From assembly GCF_009451885.1 (NCBI RefSeq), contig NZ_WIAO01000004.1, positions 1-64,000 of the forward strand: 64,000 nucleotides of DNA, in the 5' to 3' direction. Of the stretch, positions 27,207-33,846 are shown piece by piece (within the stretch, counting starts at the first letter, position 1; every line of letters starts with the position of its first letter). Both the position numbers and the translations under genes were made by a program. Under the pieces are notes generated by a model. It saw only the letters and a list, made by a program, of their open reading frames with translations, had not been told where the DNA came from and made no database searches. Source of the stretch: Glycomyces albidus (GTDB lineage: Bacteria; Actinomycetota; Actinomycetes; Mycobacteriales; Micromonosporaceae).

Positions 27207-27903
27207 TCACCGGACGGTCCTGGCGAGGAAGTCCCGTACCAGCGCCGCGACCTCGTCGAAGTTGGTCTCGAGCGCCCAGTGGCCGCCGTCGAGGAGGTGG
27301 AACTCGGCGTCGGGCAGGTCGCGCAGGTAGGCGCGGCCGGCCTCCTCGGGCATGTAGCGGTCCTGCGGGCCCCAGGCGATGAGGGCCGGCGGCCGGTGCT
27401 CGCGCAGGTACCGCTGGTAGCGGGGGAACCAGTCGAGGTTCTCGCGCAGGCCCTCCATGAGGCCGGTCATGATCGCGCGGCGCTCCGGTGTGCCGAGCTG
27501 CTCCCGGGCGAGGACCCACAGGTCGGGCGGGACGCGTTCGGCGAGGTCTTCGCGGACGTCGTTGAGGAACTCGTCGCGGAAGCCCTCCTCGCTAGAGCGC
27601 GTACCGTTCGAGGCCGAGCCGGGCCGCGAACCGCTCCAGGAACCGCGCGTAGCCGTCGAAGGTGTACGCGAAGGACTCGGGCGTGGCGCTGAGGCCGAAC
27701 CCGGGAAAGTCGGGGGCGACGGTCCTCCAGCGGTCGGCGAGGGCCGGCATGAGGTTCCGGTACTGGTAGGAGGAGCACGGGTACCCGTGCGGCAGCAGCA
27801 GGACCGGCGCGTCCTCGGGGCCGGCCTCGCGGTAGAAGACGCGGATGCCGTCCAGGTCGAGCTCGCGGTGGCGGACGGATCGGGACTGCGGTGGTCGCTC
27901 CAT
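27207..27903 (-). pseudogene. Alpha/beta hydrolase broken by an internal deletion
   Basis: The first part (ATG at 27903 to a stop at 27592) encodes the hydrolase start: VLLLPHGYPCSSYQYRNLMP (oxyanion hole HGYP) and APDFPGFGLSATP, then ends at LERYAL-stop. The rest continues one base out of frame from about 27594 to 27207 with EEGFRDEFLND and the C-terminal WGPQDRYMPEEAGRAYL, DAEFHLLDGGHWALE (acid and histidine). The segment expected between them, which holds the nucleophile elbow and the following helix (roughly 40 residues), is missing. So an out-of-frame deletion removed the active-site nucleophile. It belongs to the epoxide-hydrolase/haloalkane-dehalogenase-like group. A short hairpin (27176-27212) overlaps the final stop. 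Confidence 0.8.
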
Positions 27904-28052
27904 GGGTCCTTCTCTCGGCGGCGGTCCGCGTGGTCTTCCCCGGGCGCACGGCGCTAAACGGGGCCTGGCCCGGCGGCGGGTCCGGACGTTACTGTTCGGA
28001 GACACCGTGCAGGAGGGCCTGCGGCCCTCTCCTCCGTCTGAAAGGCGACCTC

Positions 28053-29297
28053 GTGGCAGCTCCCTTGACCTCGTCCCGGCTCGCCCGCGTGCGGACCGTC
28101 GCACAGGACGCCATGCGGGGCGCGCGGTGGTGGACGCTGCTCGACCTCGAGCCGACCCTGCGCGCCGACGCCGAGTTCTGGCGCGACCTGTGGGCGCCGT
28201 CGCTGGCGATCGCGGCGCACAAGGTCGGCCTCAAGGGCGCGCGGGCGAAGCTCGACGAGGCGATCGACGCCGGCTTCCACCAGACGGACCTGTTCGAGCC
28301 GGAGCTGTCGGCCGCGTTCGGCGCCGACCCGGACTGGGCCGCGGTCCTCGAACGCGCGAAGGCGAACGTGCCGGCGCCGCCGCTGCGGATCACCGCGTGG
28401 CCCCAGCCCGCGCCGGCCGCGCCGCTGTGGCTGGACCGCATCCAGGCCCATCGCGAGGCGCAGCTCCTGACCCGGCTCCCGCGGCCCGCGGCGGGCGCGT
28501 GGCGGACCGCGAGGGACCTGCTGGGGTGGACGTCGGCGCTGTGGCGGCACGCGAACGCCCGGATCAACGCCGGCGACGCGGTCGACGTCCTGGAGCAGGT
28601 CGCCAACGGCGCGCGGTACTCGTGCGTGGAGTACTCGATCGTGCTCGCCCAGGCGCTCAACGCGCTCCGGATCCCGGCCCGCCGGGTGTGGCTGCGGCGC
28701 GGCGACTACCACGACGGGGTGGGCCAGGGGCACGCCGTCGCGGAGGCGTGGATCGACGACCTCGACCGGTGGGTGCTCCTCGACGGCCAGCACGGCGCCT
28801 ACTGGGCCGACGAGGACGGGCGGCCGCTGGGCCTGCCCGAACTCCAGGCCCGCGACCGGCCCGCCCGGCCGGTCCACGTGGGATCGCGCCAGGCGATCCA
28901 GGACCCGGCGCTGTGGTCGGCGTACTTCGCGCACGCGTCGGTCTCCGGCGCGGCGTGGGCGCCCGGCGGGTACGTGCCGGTGTTCCAGGACGGGCAGGTG
29001 CTGGAGACCGACCGGCTCCTGCGCGACCCGGCCGCCGCCTACCCGCGCCTGTCGGACCTCGCGGTCGGCGTGGTGGCCCAGGACGGCGCCCCGGCGGTGC
29101 TGATCCGCCCCGAGCATCCGTACGCGACCGGCGGGGCCTGGAACGGCGAACCCATCGCCGCCGCGCAGAAGGGCCCGCCCGAGCGCCGCTTCACCAGGGC
29201 CCTGGACCGCGACCCCGGCGAGCACAAGGCCGACTTGGCGGCGCTGACACCCTACGGCGCCTTGGCAAGCCGCGAACTGCGCTGGACCGCCGCCTGA
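28053..29297 (+). CDS. Transglutaminase-like (papain-fold) protein
   Basis: A 414-residue cytosolic protein. Residues about 190-250 match the transglutaminase-like core: ARYSCVEYSIVLAQALNALR gives the cysteine and following helix, GQGHAVAEAWIDDLDRWVLLDGQ gives the histidine and aspartate. The N-terminal 170 residues are helical and Trp/Ala-rich, and the C-terminal part holds several aromatic motifs (WSAYFAHASVSGAAWAPGG). The GTG at 28053 follows GAAAGG. Proteins of this kind often act as proteases or amidases; the substrate is unknown. It is divergent from the broken hydrolase. Confidence 0.78.
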   Translation: MAAPLTSSRLARVRTVAQDAMRGARWWTLLDLEPTLRADAEFWRDLWAPSLAIAAHKVGLKGARAKLDEAIDAGFHQTDLFEPELSAAFGADPDWAAVLERAKANVPAPPLRITAWPQPAPAAPLWLDRIQAHREAQLLTRLPRPAAGAWRTARDLLGWTSALWRHANARINAGDAVDVLEQVANGARYSCVEYSIVLAQALNALRIPARRVWLRRGDYHDGVGQGHAVAEAWIDDLDRWVLLDGQHGAYWADEDGRPLGLPELQARDRPARPVHVGSRQAIQDPALWSAYFAHASVSGAAWAPGGYVPVFQDGQVLETDRLLRDPAAAYPRLSDLAVGVVAQDGAPAVLIRPEHPYATGGAWNGEPIAAAQKGPPERRFTRALDRDPGEHKADLAALTPYGALASRELRWTAA

Positions 29298-29400
29298 CGG
29301 CGTCGACCTCGGTGCAGGCAAGCGGCGCGGATCACGCCCCGATCAGGTGACGAGGTCGGCTGAGACTGTCGGTGGCGGCGGGGAAGGTGGGCGGTGTACA

Positions 29401-29418
29401 ACCCACCCTCGGGTGGGT
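29401..29418 (+). terminator. Possible terminator hairpin
   Basis: ACCCACC and GGTGGGT pair around a 4-base CTCG loop about 100 bases after the transglutaminase-like gene. Short, and no T run. Confidence 0.4.
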
Positions 29419-29526
29419 GGACGCCCGCAGCCGGATGCCACCACCGCCGGCCCGCCCGGATGAGCGGCGCCGCCGCGGATGGGCCCCGTACCGGCCTCGC
29501 GCACAGGGCTTCTCCCCCGGCTCCCG

Positions 29527-29652
29527 GCTCCCCGCTCCCCGCTCCCCGCTCCCCGCTCCCCGCTCCCCGCTCCCCGCTCCCCGCTCCCCGCTCCCCGCTC
29601 CCCGCTCCCCGCTCCCCGCTCCCCGCTCCCCGCTCCCCGCTCCCCGCTCCCC
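29527..29652. repeat. 18 perfect tandem copies of the heptamer GCTCCCC
   Basis: Exactly 126 bases made of GCTCCCC repeated 18 times with no variation, flanked by a partial copy on the left. It lies in the intergenic stretch 29298-29750. The 7-base unit would change frame with copy number, and no ribosome site or start supports translation through it. The 98 bases between it and the leader ORF contain AT-rich promoter-like DNA. Confidence 0.97.
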
Positions 29653-29750
29653 GGCGAGAGGATAGGCGCCCCTGTTACCGGGCGGTTAAGGCATCGGTAC
29701 GAGACGACTTATCTCTAGTATTCCGATGGGATTATCGCTATATTCGAGGC

Positions 29751-29825
29751 ATGAAGCCCGCCAACGCATTCGCCCAGCGGCGCGAGGTCGACCAGATGCG
29801 CGTCGCCAGCGCCCTCTGTCGCTGA
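29751..29825 (+). CDS. Leader peptide of the actinobacterial RR-x-VD-x-x-R-x-SA-x-CR type
   Basis: A 24-codon ORF. The peptide begins MKPANAFAQ and ends RREVDQMRVASALCR, which matches the pattern of short peptides annotated as putative leaders in Streptomyces and relatives (RRHVD-type core, SA-x-CR end), often found ahead of sulfur and cysteine genes. GAGG precedes the ATG closely, and AT-rich DNA with TAGTAT (29716) and TATATT (29739) lies upstream. The stop codon is 8 bases before a 16-bp hairpin, as in ribosome-controlled attenuators. The single cysteine codon next to the end would be the sensing codon. Regulation is inferred from layout. Confidence 0.65.
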   Translation: MKPANAFAQRREVDQMRVASALCR

Positions 29826-29833
29826 CCCGGCAC

Positions 29834-29882
29834 CCGCCGGTCCGAGCGGGCTCCTCCCTGCGAACGCCGCTCGGACCGGCGG
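29834..29882 (+). terminator. Attenuator-type hairpin after the leader ORF
   Basis: CCGCCGGTCCGAGCGG pairs perfectly with 29867-29882 across a 17-base loop, giving a 16-bp stem directly behind the leader peptide stop; CCCCTTTC follows. The next gene begins 241 bases further on. Confidence 0.75.
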
Positions 29883-30123
29883 CCCCTTTCGCCGACCTCC
29901 ACTTTCCCTGAGCCCCGAGTCCTTCCCGGCTCCCCCAGCAGTCCACCGGCCTTCGCCTTGGACGGCGCTTCCGATTCGGTTCGATTGCACCGCATCAGGT
30001 TCTGGACGGCGCTACCTCGCGCCGCCCGCCGCCACCGGATTCCCACGCCGTCACCGCGTTCCGCCGTCACCGCTCTCATCCCGTTCCCCGCTTCCCCTGT
30101 CCCACTGCACCGCAAGGAGCACC

Positions 30124-31407
30124 ATGACCACCGATCGCACCCGGACCTCCATCTCCCGCCGCACCGTTCTCGCCGCCGCGCCCGCCGCGGCAGCGGGCAT
30201 CGCCGTCGGGGCCGCCGCTCCGGCCGCCGCCGAGACCGGTTCGAGCGCAAGCGAAGCCGTGTTGAGCTGGTTCGACACCACCAACGCCGCCGTCACGGCC
30301 GCGCCGGCCCCGACACAGGTCACCAACAGCCGCACCTGGGCGATCGCCTGGCTCGCGGCCGCCCGAGCCGTGCGCCGGGTCCCCCACGGCGTCAACGCGA
30401 ACCACTACCGCACGGCCGCGCTCGCCGCCGCCGTCCACCGCGCCCTGTCCGACCTCGCCCCGACGCAGCAGGCCGCGCTCGACACGGCCCTCGAAGCGGC
30501 GCTCGATGCCGTCCCCGACGGCCGGGCCAAGCGCAAGGGCGTCGCCGCCGGCGTCGAGCGCGCCGACGACCTCCTCAGCGAACGCAGCGGCGACGGCCTC
30601 GACCCGGCCTCCGTGAGCCCGGCGTACACGCCCCCGGCGGCCGCACCGGGGGTGTGGCAGCCGACCCCGCCCGCGTTCGCGCCCGCGGCGCAATCCGGCA
30701 CCCGGTTCGCCGTGCCGTTCGCGCTCGACAGCGCCGACCAGTTCCGCCTCGAAGCGCCTCCGGCCATCGGCACCCCGCAGTACCGCGCCGACCTCGAGGA
30801 GGTTCGAATCTACGGCGGCCTCGACAGCACCGCGCGCACCCAGGAGCAGACCGACACCGCGCAGTTCTGGCTCGGCAGCTCGTTCACGCTCTACAACCCC
30901 GTGCTGCGCGCCGCCCTCGAGCACCACACCGGGTCGCTGCGCGCCCAGGTCGAACTGGTGGCGCTCTTCCACGTCGCATCGGTCGACACCCAGATCGCCA
31001 CCTCCGACTCGAAGTACGCGCACCTGTGGTGGCGCCCGGTCACCGCCATCGCCGGCGGCGTCGAGGACGGGGACCCGGCGACCGTGCAGGACCCGTCCTG
31101 GACGCCGCTCCACACCACCCCGTCGCACCCGGACTACCCGAGCGGCCACAACACCTACTCGGGCTCGGCCGAGGAGGTGCTCACCCAGCTCGTCGGGGAC
31201 GGTCCCGGCGCGGCGTACACGATCCCGAGCCCGTCCGCGCCCGGCGTCACGCGCACCTACACCACCTGGAATCCGCTCACCGCGGAGAACGTCGACGCCC
31301 GGGTCTGGTCGGGCATCCACACCCGCTCCGCGGACCTCGCGGGCGTGGAGCTGAGCCGGAACGTCGCGGCCCACGTCCTGAGCCGGGCGGGCGACCTGCT
31401 CGCCTAG
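30124..31407 (+). CDS. Secreted vanadium-dependent haloperoxidase/PAP2-family protein
   Basis: A 427-residue exported protein. The N-terminus has a Tat signal (SISRRTVLAAAPAAAAG). The C-terminal half carries the PAP2/vanadium haloperoxidase motifs: KYAHLWWRPVTAI (Lys and Arg), PSHPDYPSGHNTYSG (SGH), and ARVWSGIHTRSAD (Arg and the His that would hold vanadate or be phosphorylated). Tat export suits folding with a cofactor. It could oxidise halides or act as an acid phosphatase; sequence alone does not decide. AAGGAG lies 6 bases before the ATG. The 241-base stretch from the attenuator hairpin to this start holds no ORF I can support. A strong terminator follows. Confidence 0.88.
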   Translation: MTTDRTRTSISRRTVLAAAPAAAAGIAVGAAAPAAAETGSSASEAVLSWFDTTNAAVTAAPAPTQVTNSRTWAIAWLAAARAVRRVPHGVNANHYRTAALAAAVHRALSDLAPTQQAALDTALEAALDAVPDGRAKRKGVAAGVERADDLLSERSGDGLDPASVSPAYTPPAAAPGVWQPTPPAFAPAAQSGTRFAVPFALDSADQFRLEAPPAIGTPQYRADLEEVRIYGGLDSTARTQEQTDTAQFWLGSSFTLYNPVLRAALEHHTGSLRAQVELVALFHVASVDTQIATSDSKYAHLWWRPVTAIAGGVEDGDPATVQDPSWTPLHTTPSHPDYPSGHNTYSGSAEEVLTQLVGDGPGAAYTIPSPSAPGVTRTYTTWNPLTAENVDARVWSGIHTRSADLAGVELSRNVAAHVLSRAGDLLA

Positions 31408-31427
31408 AACTTCGCTCCTGAGGAGTC

Positions 31428-31465
31428 GGACGCCCCGGCCGCACCGAACGTCGGCCGGGGCGTCC
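31428..31465 (+). terminator. Terminator of the haloperoxidase/PAP2 gene
   Basis: A perfect 13-bp stem (GGACGCCCCGGCC with 31453-31465), 12-base loop, followed by GTCTTT. Confidence 0.85.
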
Positions 31466-31551
31466 GTCTTTGCGCCCCAACGGATCAGGGACCGAGAAGA
31501 GCTCGGGGGGCGGACCCCTGGAGGCACTTGACATTGACGGCCACCAATGTA

Positions 31552-31580
31552 TTGACAGGCAAGCGCTCACACGGTACGTT
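31552..31580 (+). promoter_or_regulatory. Strong sigma-70-type promoter without a gene
   Basis: TTGACA (31552-31557), 17 bases, TACGTT (31575-31580). The spacer contains AAGCGCTC, whose AGCGCT core is that of LacI-family sugar operators. A further TTGACA lies at 31528. Confidence 0.65.
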
Positions 31581-31673
31581 TGCTCCAATTCCCTCAAATC
31601 CATCGCGCGCCAAGTCTCGGCACTCCCCCCGGCGCGGCCCACCCGAACTCCCCGGGCAGGTCCGCGCAACGAC

Positions 31674-31687
31674 TGGGAGCGCTCCAA
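31674..31687. promoter_or_regulatory. CebR/CelR-like operator
   Basis: TGGGAGCGCTCCAA matches the actinobacterial cellobiose/cellulose repressor site TGGGAGCGCTCCCA at 13 of 14 positions. It stands just before a hairpin, with no glycoside hydrolase or sugar transporter gene next to it. Confidence 0.7.
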
Positions 31688-31688
31688 T

Positions 31689-31732
31689 GGGCGAAGACCC
31701 CCGGCTCCCGGCTCGTCGGCGGGTCTTCGCCC
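31689..31732 (+). terminator. Hairpin ending the gene-free transcription unit
   Basis: GGGCGAAGACCC pairs perfectly with 31721-31732 over a 20-base loop. It is 109 bases past the -10 at 31575 and may terminate a short RNA. Confidence 0.55.
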
Positions 31733-31796
31733 GACTACGCGTTCCAGGCACGCGAAACCCATAAAGACGCGCGCTCGCGCCCGCGAACACGAGAAT

Positions 31797-32585
31797 CTAG
31801 CGGAGCGCCTCGTCGAGGATGTACCGCTCCGCGTCCAGCAGCCGCAGGTCCCGCGCCGGCCGGCGCAGATGGCCCTTCTGGACGATCCGCTCGAACGCCG
31901 GGTCGCCGGCCTGCGCCATGCGGCGGATGCCCTCGATGTGGTCGACGATCCGCTTGCGGATGACCTTGATGAAGCGCTGGCGGTCGCGGTCGGAGAGCCC
32001 GTACGCGTCCGCGAACATCCGCAGCCGCCGCGGCCGGTCGGGCTTCTTCCAGCCCAAGGTGATCGAGTCCCGGTCGGTGAAGATCGGCACCCACGTCCAG
32101 GCCGCGTACGCCACGTCGTAGATCCGCGCGCCCGGGCTCGCCAGGTCGAAGTCGATGAGCGACAGCGTCCCGTCCGGACGCCAGACCACGTTGTGCGGCG
32201 CGGCGTCGTGGTGGCAGATGACCTCCGTGTCCGGAGGCGGCGGCCCGAAGGACCGCCAGGTCGCGCCCGGCGGCGGCCGGAAGCCGTACTGCGCGTCGTG
32301 GTACATGCGCAGCATCTTCGCGACCGCGCTCATCGTCTCGTCGGTGGTCCAGTGCGGCGCCAGCGGATACTTGCCCGGCTCGCCCTCCACGAACGAGAGG
32401 ACCTCGCGCGCGTGCTCGTCGATGCCGAGCACCCTCGGCGCGCCCGTGAAACCGGCGCCGTCGAGGTGCCTGAGCAGGGCGTGGACCGCGGGGGTCCAGG
32501 GTCCCGTGTTCCGGCGGACCGTGTCCCCCAGCCGGATGACCGTGCTCGTGTTGCCGCCAATAAGCGGAATCTCGTCTTGGCTCAC
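31797..32585 (-). CDS. Aminoglycoside-phosphotransferase-fold kinase
   Basis: A 262-residue APH-family protein. EVICHHDAAPHNVVW holds the catalytic aspartate and metal-binding asparagine (HxDxxPxN form) and LSLIDFDLA the second metal-binding aspartate; an APRVLGIDEHAREVLSFVEG segment corresponds to the hinge. Such proteins phosphorylate small molecules such as choline, sugars or antibiotics; nothing points to aminoglycosides. The minus-strand stop directly borders the gene-free stretch, and the start at 32585 is 28 bases before the ftsY stop region. No clear terminator. Confidence 0.85.
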   Translation of the reverse strand: MSQDEIPLIGGNTSTVIRLGDTVRRNTGPWTPAVHALLRHLDGAGFTGAPRVLGIDEHAREVLSFVEGEPGKYPLAPHWTTDETMSAVAKMLRMYHDAQYGFRPPPGATWRSFGPPPPDTEVICHHDAAPHNVVWRPDGTLSLIDFDLASPGARIYDVAYAAWTWVPIFTDRDSITLGWKKPDRPRRLRMFADAYGLSDRDRQRFIKVIRKRIVDHIEGIRRMAQAGDPAFERIVQKGHLRRPARDLRLLDAERYILDEALR

Positions 32586-32613
32586 CGGTCCCCGCTGTGC
32601 CCTTGCGTCCTCG

Positions 32614-33756
32614 TCAGCTTTCGGTGCCGTCGACGATCGCGTCGACGAACGCTCCGACCTCGAACGGGGCCAGGTCGTCCGGGCCTTCTCCGAGTCCGAC
32701 CAGCTTAACCGGTACCCCCAACTGCCGCTGAACCGCGATCACGATCCCGCCCTTGGCGGAACCGTCGAGCTTCGTCAGCACGATGCCCGTGACCTGGACG
32801 ACCTCGCCGAAGACCTTCGCCTGCTGCAGGCCGTTCTGGCCCGTGGTCGCGTCGAGCACCAGCAGCGTCTCGGCCACCGGGCCCTGCTTCTCGATGACCC
32901 GCTTGACCTTCCCGAGCTCGTCCATCAGCCCGGCCTTGTTCTGCAGGCGCCCCGCGGTGTCGACGAGCACCACGTCGGCGCCGTCCTCCGCGCCGGCCTT
33001 GACGGCGTCGAACGCCACCGAGGCCGGATCGGCGCCCTCGCCGCGGCGCACGACCCTCGCGCCCACGCGGGCGCCCCACGTCTCGAGCTGCTCGGCGGCG
33101 GCGGCGCGGAACGTGTCGGCCGCGCCCATGACGACGGTCTTGCCCTCGGCGATGAGCACCCGGGCCACACGGCCGCAGGTGGTGGTCTTGCCGGAGCCGT
33201 TCACGCCGACCATGAGGATCACGGCGGGGCCCCCGCCGTCCGGGGCGACCGTCGCGATCGAGCGGTCCAGGCCCGGTTCGAGGACCGCGGTCAGCTCGGC
33301 CTTCAGCAGCCGGCGCAACTCCTCGGGCTCGCGGGTGCCGAGGACCTTGACCCGCTCGCGCAGACGCTCGACGACCGCGGTCGTGTCGGCCAGGCCGACG
33401 TCGGCGGTCAGGAGGGTCTCCTCGACCTCGTCCCACACGTCGTCGTCGAGCTTGTCGCTCGCCAGCAGCGCCAGCAGCCCCTTGCCGAGCGCGTTGTTCG
33501 ACCGGGCCAGGCGCGACCGCAGCCGCACCAGCCGGCCCGCGACCGGCTCGGGAGCCTCGACGGCCGGCGGCGCCTGCACCGCCTCGGCCTTGGGCGCTTC
33601 CGTCTCAGGCTCGGCCTTCCCGCCCTCGACCTGCGGCTCCTCGGCGGGCGCCTCCACGGGCGCCGACCCCGACCGGCCGCGCACGGCGAGTACGACGCCC
33701 ACCACGACGGCGATCGCTACTACGGCGGCGACCACCCAGATCCACAGGTTGTCCAC
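32614..33756 (-). CDS. ftsY: Signal recognition particle receptor FtsY
   Basis: A 380-residue FtsY, the GTPase that docks the signal recognition particle at the membrane. It begins with a membrane segment (NLWIWVVAAVVAIAVVVGVV) typical of actinobacterial FtsY, then a Glu/Pro/Ala-rich acidic region (about 45-85), and the NG domain: VGVNGSGKTTTCGRVA (P loop), DTFRAAAAEQLETW, DTAGRL, and TKLDGSAKGG. The GTG at 33756 follows GGAGG 8-9 bases away; longer frames upstream would lack this support. smc lies directly upstream in the same direction, the common actinobacterial order. Confidence 0.96.
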   Translation of the reverse strand: MDNLWIWVVAAVVAIAVVVGVVLAVRGRSGSAPVEAPAEEPQVEGGKAEPETEAPKAEAVQAPPAVEAPEPVAGRLVRLRSRLARSNNALGKGLLALLASDKLDDDVWDEVEETLLTADVGLADTTAVVERLRERVKVLGTREPEELRRLLKAELTAVLEPGLDRSIATVAPDGGGPAVILMVGVNGSGKTTTCGRVARVLIAEGKTVVMGAADTFRAAAAEQLETWGARVGARVVRRGEGADPASVAFDAVKAGAEDGADVVLVDTAGRLQNKAGLMDELGKVKRVIEKQGPVAETLLVLDATTGQNGLQQAKVFGEVVQVTGIVLTKLDGSAKGGIVIAVQRQLGVPVKLVGLGEGPDDLAPFEVGAFVDAIVDGTES

Positions 33757-33846
33757 AGAAAGCCCTCCAGCGACGGTCTTGCTCGATTGCGCGCACGCGA
33801 AAAGCCCGGTGGCCCGGGCGCACCCCCACACTGTACTGGGAGGCCG

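Larger units (their letters stand above)
31466..31796 (+). other. Gene-free stretch with promoter, operator-like sites and hairpin
   Basis: No protein gene is supported here. The stretch holds a strong consensus-like promoter (31552-31580), a palindrome like the CebR/CelR sugar-repressor site (31674-31687) and a 12-bp hairpin (31689-31732), all suited to plus-strand transcription. A short noncoding RNA of roughly 140-150 bases, or the promoter of a lost sugar gene, are the simplest readings. The only ATG after the promoter (31687) would give 25 residues and has no ribosome site. Confidence 0.5.

Noticed and set aside
27117-27692. Plus-strand open frame opposite the broken hydrolase
   Set aside because: No ribosome site and no recognisable protein; the minus strand clearly encodes the hydrolase remains.
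29372-29718. Open frames with repeated PAPRSPL peptides
   Set aside because: They are simply the heptamer repeat read in each frame; there is no ribosome site, and copy changes would break the frame.
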